Source: Nocardiopsis sp. FR4 (GTDB lineage: Bacteria > Actinomycetota > Actinomycetes > Streptosporangiales > Streptosporangiaceae). Taken from it: a stretch of 64,000 nt of DNA. Of this stretch, positions 1-9,050 are shown in pieces (positions within the stretch are counted from its first letter, which is position 1; each line of letters opens with the position of its first letter). The notes below the pieces were generated by a model that searched no databases, was not told the origin of the DNA, and saw only the letters and a program-made list of their open reading frames with translations. The stretch covers positions 124,001 through 188,000 of the forward strand of contig NZ_VWVV01000010.1 of NCBI RefSeq assembly GCF_009830945.1. The letters are read 5' to 3'. The position numbers were made by a program, and so were the translations under genes.

Positions 1-1522
1 ACCTGTTGGAGACCCGGTCGGGGCTGGCCCAGCGGCCGTCGGACTCGGTGGTCCACGCCTTGGGGATCATCCGCAGCGCGAGGTAGGCGTCCACCACGCG
101 GATGGGGAAGAACAGCAGTCCGTAGACCAGGTAGGACGGCCTGCGGCGGATGGCCGCCATGAGGCAGGTGAGCATGTAGTCGGGGACGAACAGGCCGATG
201 GCGATGGCCAGCAGCGGCAGGAGGGCGGTCACCGCGGTGAAGGCACCGCCGATGTAGGGCAGGGCCAGCACGGGTTCACCGATGAGGGTGCCGGCCAGGA
301 CGAAGAGCCCGATCACCGAGGTGACCAGCAGCACCAGGGAGACCAGCACCACCTCCAGGATGTACAGCGCCAGGCACGCCCAGAACAGGCTGGGCCAGAA
401 CCTGTGGCGCCGGACGGTCTGCCAGAAGCCCAGCGTCCACCGGCTCACCTGCTTGTAGTAGTCCCGGAAGGTGAAGGGGTCCTGGCTGTAGGCCTTGGTG
501 TCGGGGTCCATCGAGACCCGGCCGAGGCGCTTGTGGTGCACCTCGAAGGTCATGTTGAAGTCCTCGATCACCAGCCCCTTGGGGTTGACCTCGATCTCCC
601 GCAGCGCCCGGGTGCGGTACACGCTGGCGAAGCCCGGCACGATGAAGGCCGTGTTGGCGTACCGCCAGGTCTGCCCGAAGCGCATGAGGTACTGGAGCAT
701 GAAGTACAGGCGGTCGCGGTAGGCGGAGATCGTGCGGCCCACGAAGGTGCGCTCGCGCGGCTTCCACTCCGAGACCACGAAGCCCGCGACGGCGGCCACC
801 GAGGGGTCGGCGAGCTGGCGCCGGGCACCGTCCACGTAGCCGGGGTCGAGTTCGGTGTCGGCGTCCAGGATGAGCACGCCGTCGTAGTTGTCGGTCAGCG
901 CGAACTCCTCGATGACCGCCTCGATCGCCCCGGCCTTGCCGCGGTTGGTGAGGAGTTCGAGGACGTTCACGCCGGTCTTGGCGGCGATCTCGGCGGTGGA
1001 GTCCCTTGAGGAGTCCGAGACCACGTAGACGTCCCACCGGGGGAACAGGCTCATCGCCGAGGCGATGGCCGCACCGATGACCGGCTCCTCGTTGTGCGCC
1101 GGGATGATGACGGCCAGGGAGATGTCCTCGGGGGAGGCCCGCTCCGCCGGGACCGCCGGGTCGGAGTCCTTCCCGGACGCGGCCCCGGCGGCCTCGCCCT
1201 CCCCCTCGGCCCGGACGGCCCCGCCCGCACCGACCAGGACGCGTTCGCGCGCCCTCCGGCGCACGGCGCGGGAGCGGCCCGCCGCGCGCGGTCGGACCAC
1301 CGCGCGGACCGAGTCGTCGGCCAGGCGCACGAGCCCGATGACGGTCCACAGCAGCAGGTTGGCGCCGAAGGCGAGCCACAGGAACGCGTAGCCGAGGGCG
1401 CCCAGGCCCGAAGCCGCGGCCATGTCCGTCGCGAAGCCGAACCAGTAGACAAAGAGTGTGACGGCCAGGGTCAGGGCGATCAGCCCCGTCAGCAGGCCGC
1501 CGAGGAAACGTGCGGTACGCAC
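1..1522 (-). CDS. GT2 family processive-type glycosyltransferase, membrane-bound (partial)
   Basis: Inverting family 2 glycosyltransferase, expected to polymerise or transfer a sugar from a nucleotide-sugar at the membrane. The frame from GTG 1522 stays open to the left edge, so the C-terminus is missing. Residues ~6-30 and ~40-65 are membrane segments, followed by a basic linker. The catalytic domain starts with AVIIPAHNEEPVIGAAI, then carries DAD in ILDADTELDPGY and the acceptor-site QVSRW. More membrane helices follow (LFWACLALYILEVVLVSLV and later). The layout resembles hyaluronan/cellulose-synthase-like enzymes. It is divergent from the WbqC, PIG-L and epimerase genes, so an exopolysaccharide or glycolipid role is likely. 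The product is unknown. Confidence 0.85.
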   Translation of the reverse strand, partial: MRTARFLGGLLTGLIALTLAVTLFVYWFGFATDMAAASGLGALGYAFLWLAFGANLLLWTVIGLVRLADDSVRAVVRPRAAGRSRAVRRRARERVLVGAGGAVRAEGEGEAAGAASGKDSDPAVPAERASPEDISLAVIIPAHNEEPVIGAAIASAMSLFPRWDVYVVSDSSRDSTAEIAAKTGVNVLELLTNRGKAGAIEAVIEEFALTDNYDGVLILDADTELDPGYVDGARRQLADPSVAAVAGFVVSEWKPRERTFVGRTISAYRDRLYFMLQYLMRFGQTWRYANTAFIVPGFASVYRTRALREIEVNPKGLVIEDFNMTFEVHHKRLGRVSMDPDTKAYSQDPFTFRDYYKQVSRWTLGFWQTVRRHRFWPSLFWACLALYILEVVLVSLVLLVTSVIGLFVLAGTLIGEPVLALPYIGGAFTAVTALLPLLAIAIGLFVPDYMLTCLMAAIRRRPSYLVYGLLFFPIRVVDAYLALRMIPKAWTTESDGRWASPDRVSNR

Positions 1523-1795
1523 AGCGCTGGTACCCCTCCGAGGTTCTCAGTTCCGGTCCGACATTAACCCGCAAAGTCGGTGTTAGATTGACGCCTTACG
1601 ACTCCGAGAGGTTCACCCGGATTCGCGTCCTATGTAGGCCACGCAAATCGTATACACGGGCTTGTCTGAGGTGGTACCCATAAGAAGATATTTGGGAGCG
1701 GGGCTCGCGGCACTGTCGGCGACCTCCTCCCAAAAGGTACAGGTCCTAGAAAAATCCGTGCAAAGTGACCTACGGAGAGAAGGAGAATCCTCGGC
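1523..1795. other. Divergent intergenic region of the glycan locus
   Basis: No gene is seen. The stretch is unusually A/T-rich for this window (for example 1676-1698 and 1746-1766) and must hold the promoters for the glycosyltransferase on the left and the WbqC gene on the right. AAGGAG at 1780-1785 is the ribosome binding site for the WbqC gene. No clear -35/-10 pair could be assigned. Confidence 0.5.
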
Positions 1796-2605
1796 GTGAT
1801 CGGCGTACCGTCATCCCCCTCTCCCGATCGTGCCGGTGTCCCGGGGGACACCGGGTCAGGGAGCCGCGCCGCCGCGGGGGGCGAGCGCCCTCCCGGGATC
1901 ACCGTGGCCCTCCACCAGCCGCACTACCTGCCGTGGCTGGGCCTTCTGGACAAGATCGACCGATGTGACCGCTTCGTCATCCTCGACAACGTTCAGTTCG
2001 AGCGACGGGGGTGGCAGAACCGAAACTACGTGTTAGGAGGGAAGAAACCCGTACTTCTCACCGTTCCGGTCACCCAGGGAAGCCGGGGCGACCGCATACG
2101 GGACAAGGTTGTTGACAACAGTCAGAAATGGAGGTCAAGGCACTACAAGGCACTTGCGGAACACTGTTACCGTAAGGCTCCCTACTGGAGGGACTACCGC
2201 GAGGAAATCGCCCACCTGTACGAACAGGAGTGGGAGAGCCTCACGGACCTGGCCGTCGCGACCACACGCATGCTGATGCGGGCGTTCGGAATCGACACCC
2301 CGCTGATGCTCGCCAGCGAGATCGGGGAGTTCCCCGGCCACAAGAGCGAACTCCTCGCACAGATCTGCGCCAAGGCGGGAGCCACCACCATGCTCTCCGG
2401 CGACGGAGCCAGGGACTACCTGGAGCCCGAGACCCTGCGCCGCTACGGGATCGACGTCGAGTGGCAGGAGTTCCGCCACCCCGTCTACCCGCAGCACTCG
2501 TGCGACCCGGCCGACTTCGTACCGCGCCTGTCCGCGATCGACCTTCTCCTGAATACCGGCCCGGAGGCGCTGAGCGTGCTCCGGGAGGCGAGAACCCGGA
2601 ACTGA
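1796..2605 (+). CDS. WbqC family protein
   Basis: 269-residue WbqC-like protein, a family found in O-antigen and surface-glycan clusters whose exact reaction is poorly defined. The family core begins near residue 37 with HQPHYLPWLGLLDKI, followed by DNVQFERRGWQNRN and later TMLSGDGARDYL. The first ~35 residues are a low-complexity extension rich in Gly, Ser and Pro. GTG 1796 is chosen because AAGGAG sits 10 nt upstream. A start nearer the core, around 1900, cannot be excluded. It is the first of three same-strand genes with the PIG-L deacetylase and the epimerase, which points to modification of a nucleotide sugar or glycan. Confidence 0.85.
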   Translation: MIGVPSSPSPDRAGVPGDTGSGSRAAAGGERPPGITVALHQPHYLPWLGLLDKIDRCDRFVILDNVQFERRGWQNRNYVLGGKKPVLLTVPVTQGSRGDRIRDKVVDNSQKWRSRHYKALAEHCYRKAPYWRDYREEIAHLYEQEWESLTDLAVATTRMLMRAFGIDTPLMLASEIGEFPGHKSELLAQICAKAGATTMLSGDGARDYLEPETLRRYGIDVEWQEFRHPVYPQHSCDPADFVPRLSAIDLLLNTGPEALSVLREARTRN

Positions 2606-2700
2606 TCCGCGCGGGTCCGCGATCTCCCCGTGCCACCGGGCACGGGGACGCTCCTCTCGGGAAAACCCGGTCACCCTCTAGTCAAAGGACGGAAAACGGT

Positions 2701-3414
2701 ATGACGACGGACTGGTCCCAGGAACGCATCCTGGTCTACGCGCCCCATCCCGACGACGAGACGCTCGGCTGCGGCGGTCTCATGAGCAAGGCCAAGGCCG
2801 CAGGCGCCGAGGTGTTCGTCCAGTTCCTCACCGTCGGGGACACCGCCGACCTGTCGCCCAAGGGCTTCTCCACCGCGGAGGAGCGCTACGCGGAGATCAA
2901 GAAGGTCGCCGACCACTTCCGCTGGGACGACTGGCACATGGCCTTCCCCGGCGACCACTACCACCTGAGGCTCGACTCCGTCGCCCGGGTGGACCTCACC
3001 CAGGTGATCGAACGCGAGAGCCCGCTGTCCGTCGAGCGGCTCCGCCCGACCGTGGTGCTCGTACCGCACCGCTCCAGCTACAACCAGGACCACCAGGCCA
3101 CGGCGGAGGCCGTGCACACCGCGCTGCGTCCGTCCAACACCGAGCTGCGCCACCACCCGGGGCTGGTGCTGGCCTACGAGGAGGCCGCCGACCACTGGCG
3201 CACCGACGCGCTGTGCCCGCCGAACCTCGTCGTGGAACTGGACGAGACGCACCTGGACGACAAGCTGCAGGGCATGCGGCTGTACGGCTCGCAGAGCCAC
3301 CAGCACCCGCACACGCGCTCCGACCTCACCCTGCGCAGCCTCGCCGTCCTGCGGGGCATGCAGGCCGGGGTCGCGCTCGGTGAGGGGTTCCACGTCCTGC
3401 GTCACCTGGCCTGA
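2701..3414 (+). CDS. PIG-L family deacetylase
   Basis: 237-residue zinc-dependent N-deacetylase of the PIG-L/LmbE family, which removes acetyl groups from GlcNAc-type substrates. The diagnostic motif YAPHPDDETLGCGG is at residues ~12-25 (His and two Asp for metal and catalysis), and the second metal-site region is SSYNQDHQATAEAV. AAGGACGG lies upstream of ATG 2701. The family includes MshB and teicoplanin-type deacetylases. Placed between a WbqC protein and a sugar epimerase, a role on a surface-glycan sugar is more likely than mycothiol synthesis. The true substrate cannot be read from sequence. Confidence 0.9.
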   Translation: MTTDWSQERILVYAPHPDDETLGCGGLMSKAKAAGAEVFVQFLTVGDTADLSPKGFSTAEERYAEIKKVADHFRWDDWHMAFPGDHYHLRLDSVARVDLTQVIERESPLSVERLRPTVVLVPHRSSYNQDHQATAEAVHTALRPSNTELRHHPGLVLAYEEAADHWRTDALCPPNLVVELDETHLDDKLQGMRLYGSQSHQHPHTRSDLTLRSLAVLRGMQAGVALGEGFHVLRHLA

Positions 3415-3538
3415 GTCCGGCCCGAACGCGCCGCCCGCGTCCGGCGCGCCGTCTTCCACCCCCACGCGGCCCTGTCGGCCGCGCACAAACCGCCCCCCGT
3501 GACAACAACAGAGGAACATCCGTAGTGGAGGGGAAACC

Positions 3539-4522
3539 ATGAAGGCAGTAGTCACCGGCGGAGCCGGTTTCATCGGCTCACACCTGTGCGACCACCTGGT
3601 CGCGCGGGGCGACCAGGTCACCGTGCTGGACGACCTGTCGACCGGCTCGCTGGCGAACCTGTCCTATGCCCGGAGGGCACCCGGATTCCGTTTCGTGGAA
3701 GGAGACATCCTCGACCGACAGCTCGTCGACTCCCTCGTGCGGGAGGCCGACGCCGTGTTCCACCTCGCCGCGGCGGTCGGCGTGTACAACATCGTCGACA
3801 ACCCGCTGCGCTCCCTGCGGACCAACCTGCACGGCACGGAGAACGTGGTGGAGGCGGCCGTGGCGTACGGCGTGCCCTACATGGTCGCCTCGACCAGCGA
3901 GGTCTACGGCAAGAACGACGCCGACGGCCTCCATGAGAACGCCGACCGCGTCTACGGTCCGGCCACCAAGAGCCGCTGGTCCTACGCCGCGGCCAAGGGC
4001 CTGGACGAACTCGTGGCCTACGTGCACGGCCTCGAGTCCGGCGTTCCGTGCGTCATCACCCGCTTCTTCAACGTGGTCGGCCCCCGCCAGACCGGCCGTT
4101 ACGGGATGGTCGTGCCCCGCTTCGTCGACCAGGCGCTGTCGGGCGAGCCCATCACGGTCTACGGCACGGGCACGCAGCGCCGCTGCTTCGGCTCGGTGTT
4201 CGACGTGGTCCCCGCCCTCCTCCGGCTGATGGACACCCCCGAGGCCTACAACCAGGCCGTCAACCTCGGCGGGCACGAGGAGGTGTCCATCAAGGGGCTC
4301 GCGGACCGGGTCGTGGAACTGACCGGTTCCAGGAGTCCGATCTCCTTCATCGACTACGAGGAGGCCTACGGCGAGGGCTACGAGGACATGCAGCGCCGCT
4401 ACCCGGACACGTCTTTGGCCGCGCGCCTGATCGGTTACCGCCCCGAGCGCGACCTCAACGACATCATCCGGTCGATCGTCGAGCACCGCGACGCGGCGGA
4501 CCCGCTCCCCCAACCGGTGTGA
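3539..4522 (+). CDS. NAD-dependent nucleotide-sugar epimerase/dehydratase (extended SDR)
   Basis: 327 residues. The N-terminal Rossmann motif TGGAGFIGSH (GxxGxxG), the serine region ASTSEVYG and the catalytic YxxxK in SYAAAKGLDE define an extended short-chain dehydrogenase acting on a nucleotide-sugar. Family members include UDP-glucose 4-epimerase and UDP-glucuronate decarboxylase. RFFNVVGPRQTGRYGMVVPRF is typical of both, so the product is not decided. Strong purine-rich GTGGAGGGG precedes ATG 3539. Last gene of the glycan set; a hairpin follows at 4527-4563. Confidence 0.9.
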   Translation: MKAVVTGGAGFIGSHLCDHLVARGDQVTVLDDLSTGSLANLSYARRAPGFRFVEGDILDRQLVDSLVREADAVFHLAAAVGVYNIVDNPLRSLRTNLHGTENVVEAAVAYGVPYMVASTSEVYGKNDADGLHENADRVYGPATKSRWSYAAAKGLDELVAYVHGLESGVPCVITRFFNVVGPRQTGRYGMVVPRFVDQALSGEPITVYGTGTQRRCFGSVFDVVPALLRLMDTPEAYNQAVNLGGHEEVSIKGLADRVVELTGSRSPISFIDYEEAYGEGYEDMQRRYPDTSLAARLIGYRPERDLNDIIRSIVEHRDAADPLPQPV

Positions 4523-4526
4523 TCTG

Positions 4527-4563
4527 AGCCGAGGTCCGGCCGGGCGCCCTCTCCGCCTCGGCT
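4527..4563 (+). terminator. Inverted repeat after the epimerase gene
   Basis: AGCCGAGG (4527-4534) and CCTCGGCT (4556-4563) form a perfect 8-bp stem starting 5 nt after the stop codon. No T-tract follows. It probably ends or stabilises the glycan operon transcript. The rest of the convergent gap to 4769 shows no gene. Confidence 0.5.
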
Positions 4564-4769
4564 GGCCACCGCGACCGGTGTACGGGTACAGGGTCCGGGC
4601 CCGGTCCCTCTCCGTCAGGGCGGTCGTGCGTCCCGCCCACCCGTCGCCCCGCCCGTCGAGGGCAGTCGCGCCGGGTCTCCCCCCAGCCCGAACAGGGCAT
4701 ACGATCCGATCTCCCGCCCCGGCGGAGCAGCGGGGCCGTCCCCCCGCCGCTCCGGACCCCCACGACGGT

Positions 4770-5144
4770 TCAGACCCCCACCAGCACCGTCACCACCAGA
4801 ACGCCACTGAGGGCCAGTACTCCCCCGCACAGGGCCGCCATCGCCCACGGGCGGGCCACGTACGAGGGCGGCCTCCCCGTCTCCGGCACCCGTGTTCCGT
4901 ATCCGGTGGCGCGCCACCTCAGCCACACGTGCAGCCCCAGCACCGACGCCAGGACCAGGAGCACCCCCATCACCGCCACACGCAGTGCGGGCGGTGCCTC
5001 CGGGACCACGCCGTCACCCGGCACCAGCGAACCGCGCAGGAACAGCAACCCCACCACGACCATCAGGGCGAGCGTGCGCTGCCAGGCCATGAGTGTGCGC
5101 TCGGGCTGCATCCCGGGGTCGTCGCGTTCGACGGGACTGGTCAC
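4770..5144 (-). CDS. DUF202 family membrane protein
   Basis: 124-residue small membrane protein. It starts MTSPVERDDPGMQPERTLMA and contains the DUF202 signature pattern ERTLMAWQRT, followed by three hydrophobic segments (ALMVVVGLLFL, AVMGVLLVLASVLGL, LCGGVLALSGVLVV). GTG 5144 overlaps the TGA of the upstream gene by 4 nt (GTGA), so the two are translated as a coupled pair and may form a heteromer. Function unknown. It converges on the glycan operon. Confidence 0.75.
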   Translation of the reverse strand: MTSPVERDDPGMQPERTLMAWQRTLALMVVVGLLFLRGSLVPGDGVVPEAPPALRVAVMGVLLVLASVLGLHVWLRWRATGYGTRVPETGRPPSYVARPWAMAALCGGVLALSGVLVVTVLVGV

Positions 5145-5503
5145 AGCAGGTGCCCCAGCAGTACCAGTGCACACACCAAACCCACCGCGAAGGTGGTGAC
5201 CAGCGGTAGCAGGCTGAGTTTCAGAACCCCGCCGCGGCTCATGATCCGCTGTACGCGATACCAGCGCAGCGGGGCGTAGACGGTGATGAACCCGGCCAGC
5301 CCCGCCAGCAGCAGGCCGACCAGGGTGCGCGGCGCGTCGGCCCAGCCGAGCGGGAGCAGGTGCAGGACCGCCACGGCACCGGCGAGGAGGGCCAGGGCGG
5401 TGCGGACCCAGGCCAGGAAGGTGCGCTCGTTGGCGAGGGTGAACCGGTAGTCGACGGGTCCGCCGCCGTCCCCCGCGTCCTCCCCGCGCGTCCGGGAAGA
5501 CAT
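5141..5503 (-). CDS. YidH/DUF202 family membrane protein
   Basis: 120 residues with the family motif DYRFTLANERTFLAWVRTAL at ~18-37 and three transmembrane segments (ALALLAGAVAVLHL, LVGLLLAGLAGFITVY, LVTTFAVGLVCALVLL). It resembles E. coli YidH; the molecular role of the family is unknown. ATG 5503 is chosen for its ribosome binding site GAGGGGG, 7 nt away. First gene of a two-gene DUF202 operon. Confidence 0.8.
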   Translation of the reverse strand: MSSRTRGEDAGDGGGPVDYRFTLANERTFLAWVRTALALLAGAVAVLHLLPLGWADAPRTLVGLLLAGLAGFITVYAPLRWYRVQRIMSRGGVLKLSLLPLVTTFAVGLVCALVLLGHLL

Positions 5504-5786
5504 CCAAGCACCCCCTCTAGCAGGAACTTCACCCGTTCGGCCACCAGGCGGAACGGGAACTACCATGCTGGTCCCGTGCCCTTCACGTCGACACTAGCCG
5601 TCGCCCGTCTTTCCTCCCAAACCGGTATGCACCACGTGTTTGACCGGAAAAGGTTCAGCTGGCGGCACGGCCGACCGCCCCCGGCGAGGCATACGGAACA
5701 AACGAACGGGCACGACCGCTGTAGCACTCAGAGATGGCGGTTGGCCGACGGTCGACACCAACCAACCAAGAGATACAGGAGACCAC

Positions 5787-6161
5787 GTGCCCACGGTCGA
5801 GCTCACCAAGGACAACTTCGCGGAGACGCTGAAGGACAACGACTTCGTCCTCATCGACTTCTGGGCGGACTGGTGCGGTCCCTGCCGGCAGTTCGCCCCG
5901 GTGTTCGAGTCCTCCTCGGAGAAGCACACCGACATCGTGCACGCCAAGGTGGACACCGAGGCGCAGCGCGAACTCGCCTTCGAGTTCAAGATCCAGTCCA
6001 TCCCGACCCTGATGATCGTCCGCGAGCGCACGGTCATCTACAACGAGCCCGGGGCACTGCCCTCCGAGGCTCTGGAGAGCCTGATCACCCAGGCCCGGGA
6101 ACTGGACATGAACGAGGTCCACCAGAAGGTCGCCGAGCAGAGCGGCGAGTCCCAGGAGTAG
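5787..6161 (+). CDS. trxA: Thioredoxin
   Basis: 124-residue thioredoxin with redox motif WCGPC in FWADWCGPCRQFAP at ~27-40 and the cis-proline loop SIPTLMI. GTG 5787 has AGGAGA 5-10 nt upstream and gives a normal N-terminus (PTVELTKDNFAE); the longer upstream reading is not thioredoxin-like. It acts as a cytoplasmic dithiol-disulfide oxidoreductase reduced by thioredoxin reductase. That reductase gene is not in this window. The C-terminal tail (ELDMNEVHQKVAEQSGESQE) is slightly longer than in classic TrxA. Confidence 0.92.
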   Translation: MPTVELTKDNFAETLKDNDFVLIDFWADWCGPCRQFAPVFESSSEKHTDIVHAKVDTEAQRELAFEFKIQSIPTLMIVRERTVIYNEPGALPSEALESLITQARELDMNEVHQKVAEQSGESQE

Positions 6162-6637
6162 CGGCTCCCCGCACACACGGACCACCGGCGCGCCCCGGAC
6201 GCCCCGCCAGCGGCGGCGGGCGCCCGGGACGCGCCGCCGCGCTCCCGCGCCCCGCGCTCAGGCCCGCGTGCGCCCGCGCGGCCCCGGGATCGCGTGCCCG
6301 GCCGCCGGGGGCCGCACCCCGGAGGGGCCGGAGTGCGGCTCCGGGCGGCCGGGGGGTAGACTCCCGGCGCACGGTCACGGTACGGCCCCCGACCACGGCG
6401 TGCCCCTCCACGGGAGGAGCTCCGGCGGGATACCGCCAGAGGCGGCGAAAGGTCACCAACGGGTTCGAACCCGGTCACCTTGCCCCGTTCCTCCGTGTAG
6501 CGCGGCGCACGGTCCGCCGAGCGGCTCCGGGCGCCCCGCGTCCCGGTGACGCAGGGCATGTCGGAGCCTTCCGACAGCTTTGAGTGACCGACGGGCAACG
6601 CCCAGCGTCCGCCAAGCCTCCCGAGTCCACCGCCCAC
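6162..6637. other. Gene-free GC-rich gap upstream of pstB
   Basis: No convincing coding frame. It holds GC-rich imperfect palindromes near 6205-6240 and a palindrome (GGGTTCGAACCC) between direct repeats of GGTCACC near 6452-6480. The last looked like a tRNA T-arm but does not fold as one. Confidence 0.5.
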
Positions 6638-6681
6638 GTTCACCTCCGTCATGGGGTTCGTTCACCCGTGCTTCACGTGGG
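6638..6681 (+). promoter_or_regulatory. PHO box upstream of pstB
   Basis: Four 11-nt units in register: GTTCACCTCCG (6638-6648), a degenerate unit (6649-6659), GTTCACCCGTG (6660-6670) and CTTCACGTGGG (6671-6681). The 11-nt direct repeats of GTTCACC type match the PhoP-binding PHO box known from Streptomyces. It lies 80 nt before pstB, so pstB should be induced by phosphate limitation independently of pstS. Confidence 0.75.
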
Positions 6682-6760
6682 CATATTTGTATGGGTTCGA
6701 CCGCGCTGTGCGGCTCCGGCCGCTCTCTGCGCATGCACAGTCCGACCCGGAAGTGGCCTC

Positions 6761-7633
6761 ATGTCTGTCAGCAACACCGCCTCCCCTCGCGGCACCGAGT
6801 CCGGTCGCGGCGTCGCCCCCGACACCGTCCGGTACAACCGTGAGGTTCCCGACCTGGGCGAGCCCGTCTTCGACGTCTCCGGCCTGTCCATCTACTACGG
6901 CAGCAACAAGGCCGTGCGCGACGTGGACATGAAGGTGGGGCCCCGCCAGATCACCGCGATGATCGGCCCCTCGGGCTGCGGCAAGAGCACCGTCCTGCGC
7001 ACCCTCAACCGGATGAACGACCTCATCCCCGGCGCCCGCATCGAGGGCAGGGTGACCTACCACGGCGAGGACCTGTACGCCGCCGAGGTCGACCCCATCG
7101 AGGTCCGCCGCCGGATCGGCATGGTCTTCCAGAAGCCGAACCCCTTCCCCAAGTCGATCTACGACAACGTGGCCTACGGCCCGCGGATCAACGGCGTGCG
7201 CGGCAACATGGACGACCTGGTCGAGGAGACCCTGACCAAGGCCGCGCTGTGGGACGAGGTCAAGGACAAGCTCAAGGAGAGCGCCTTCGCCCTCTCCGGC
7301 GGCCAGCAGCAGCGCCTGTGCATCGCCCGCACCATCGCGGTCAACCCCGAGGTGATCCTGATGGACGAGCCCTGCTCGGCGCTCGACCCCATCGCGACCC
7401 TCAAGATCGAGGACCTGATGTACGAGCTGGCCAGCGAGTACACCATCGTCATCGTCACCCACAACATGCAGCAGGCGGCCCGCGTCTCCGACCGCACGGC
7501 CTTCTTCACCGCCGGTGTGGACGAGGGGGGCGAGCGCTACGGCAGCCTCGTGGAGTTCGACGAGACCGCCAAGATCTTCAGCAAGCCCGCCGACCAGCGG
7601 ACCGAGGACTACATCAGCGGTCGCTTCGGCTAG
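6761..7633 (+). CDS. pstB: Phosphate ABC transporter ATP-binding protein PstB
   Basis: 290 residues. ATPase of the high-affinity phosphate importer. Walker [11 protein letters not shown]-loop [16 protein letters not shown] (PstB-typical), signature LSGGQQQR and Walker [14 protein letters not shown] are all present. ATG 6761 begins an ~38-residue N-terminal extension before the domain starts ([17 protein letters not shown]); longer upstream frames are non-coding in character. In most actinobacteria pstB closes a pstSCAB operon. Here it is upstream, separated from pstS by 1.4 kb and a regulator gene, with its own PHO box. Confidence 0.95.
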   Translation: MSVSNTASPRGTESGRGVAPDTVRYNREVPDLGEPVFDVSGLSIYYGSNKAVRDVDMKVGPRQITAMIGPSGCGKSTVLRTLNRMNDLIPGARIEGRVTYHGEDLYAAEVDPIEVRRRIGMVFQKPNPFPKSIYDNVAYGPRINGVRGNMDDLVEETLTKAALWDEVKDKLKESAFALSGGQQQRLCIARTIAVNPEVILMDEPCSALDPIATLKIEDLMYELASEYTIVIVTHNMQQAARVSDRTAFFTAGVDEGGERYGSLVEFDETAKIFSKPADQRTEDYISGRFG

Positions 7634-7855
7634 ACCGAACACCCGACCGCCCGGTCAGCCGCGAGGGGTGACGGGGGCGGTCTCCCAGGACAGGCAGCAC
7701 GTCTACTGGCTCGCTCCACTTCCCGGCGAGGCGCCCGAGTGGCCGCACCGGGCTCCGGCGGACGGGTCCCGCGGAAAACTCCGGGGGTCCCGACCGGCCG
7801 GAGGAGCGGCCCGGGACCCTCATCTCCCGTTCCTTCGACGAAGTGGACCCTCCCC

Positions 7856-8647
7856 ATGCCCGCGCTCACACCGTCCGCCGCCGTTCCGTTCCCGGGTGTC
7901 CCGGTCGAGGACGAGCCGGTGGAGCGCGCGGAGCGGCCGGAGGGCCCGCTGCGCGTACTGCTGGTGGAGCCGGAGTCGGAGCAGTCCCACCAGCTGGTGC
8001 TGTCGCTGAGCGGCCACGACGTGGACATCACCGTGTGCGTCGACGGCGCCGAGGCCCTGCTGCGGGTGGGCATGATGCGGCCGGACACCCTGGTGACCAG
8101 CGCGACCCCGCCCGAGGTGGATCTGGAGACGCTGGTGCGGGTGACCCGGCGGGCCACGGAGATCCCGATCCTCATCGGGGTGGGCCCCGGTGACTCCCAG
8201 CGGGCGATGCGCGCGCTGGCGGCCGGAGCCACCGCCTGTGTGAACCGCCCCTACCGGATCCCGGAGCTGGCGGCCCTGCTGCGCGGCTCCCTGCCGGGCG
8301 CGGACGGCGGCGGCCACGACGCGTCCGCCTCCCCGACCGCGCTGCGCTCGGGCGCGCTGGAACTGGACGCCCTGGGACACCGCCTGTTCGTGGACGGCAA
8401 CCCGGTCAACCTGGCGCTGCGGGAGTTCGGGATCATGGACTTCCTGCTCAGGCACAGCGGCAGGGTGGTGAGCCGCGAGGAGTTGTGGACCGAGGTCTGG
8501 CACAAGCCGCTGCCCCCGGTGAACAACACCATCGCCGTGCACATCCGCCGCCTGCGGCACAAGCTGGGCGACTCCGAGTCCCAGCCCAGGTTCATCCACA
8601 CCGTCCGCGGAATCGGCTACCGCCTGGACACAGCGAACAGCTCCTGA
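7856..8647 (+). CDS. OmpR-type winged-helix regulator with a degenerate receiver domain
   Basis: 263 residues. Residues ~36-145 fold like a response-regulator receiver (LRVLLVEPESE...), but the conserved residues are replaced. The acidic pair is EPE, the phosphoacceptor position reads TLVTSATPP instead of xxxLDxxLP, the Thr/Ser position is Gly (LIGVGPG), and the KPF lysine is Arg (NRPYR). The C-terminal winged helix (LALREFGIMDFLLRHSGRVV ... VHIRRLRHKLG ... VRGIGYRL) looks intact. So this is probably a phosphorylation-independent DNA-binding protein. ATG 7856 is the first start after the upstream proline-rich frame. Its position between pstB and pstS suggests a role in phosphate control, but it is not PhoP. 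Confidence 0.8.
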   Translation: MPALTPSAAVPFPGVPVEDEPVERAERPEGPLRVLLVEPESEQSHQLVLSLSGHDVDITVCVDGAEALLRVGMMRPDTLVTSATPPEVDLETLVRVTRRATEIPILIGVGPGDSQRAMRALAAGATACVNRPYRIPELAALLRGSLPGADGGGHDASASPTALRSGALELDALGHRLFVDGNPVNLALREFGIMDFLLRHSGRVVSREELWTEVWHKPLPPVNNTIAVHIRRLRHKLGDSESQPRFIHTVRGIGYRLDTANSS

Positions 8648-8913
8648 GCCCGGAGGAGAACGAGCCCGAAAAAGCACGAACCCCCCACAGGGTCCTCCGG
8701 TGAACACCGGAGTGGCCCGCTGTTCATGTTCGCGTCATTTGCCCCGCCAACGAACGCGAAGGTGAATCATCGGATAATCGACCCCGTCATCTTCGTTGCC
8801 GGAGGTCCACCGCGGAGTTCCCGTGGCCGTGATCATACCCGCAGGTCATCACGGTGCGTGGAAGAGACATGACAGCCCTGGTCAGAGCCGGGAACACGCG
8901 GCCGTTATCCAAT

Positions 8914-8952
8914 GGTTACCTCCATTCACCCTGCATTCACCCGGGTTCTACC
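8914..8952 (+). promoter_or_regulatory. PHO box upstream of pstS
   Basis: Units 11 nt apart: GGTTACCTCCA (8914-8924), TTCACCCTGCA (8925-8935), TTCACCCGGGT (8936-8946), then TCTACC. This is a PhoP-type direct-repeat array ~100 nt before pstS. The rest of the 403-nt gap (8648-9050) shows no gene. Confidence 0.75.
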
Positions 8953-9050
8953 AGTGCGCCTTCATTTCGATGTTGCCACGTCTTTCGCCACGCTTACTGT
9001 CGTTTCACGTCAGCCCCGACAGCGGTGATTTTCACGAGGAGAACTACGAC

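Noticed and set aside
4578-5279. Plus-strand open frame over the DUF202 pair
   Set aside because: The minus strand has clear DUF202 motifs, ribosome binding site and overlap; the plus-strand translation is His/Gln/Arg-rich shadow.
6452-6480. tRNA-like GGGTTCGAACCC on either strand
   Set aside because: Placing TTCGAAC in the T-loop leaves a G-G mismatch in the stem, and no acceptor or anticodon arm could be found around it.
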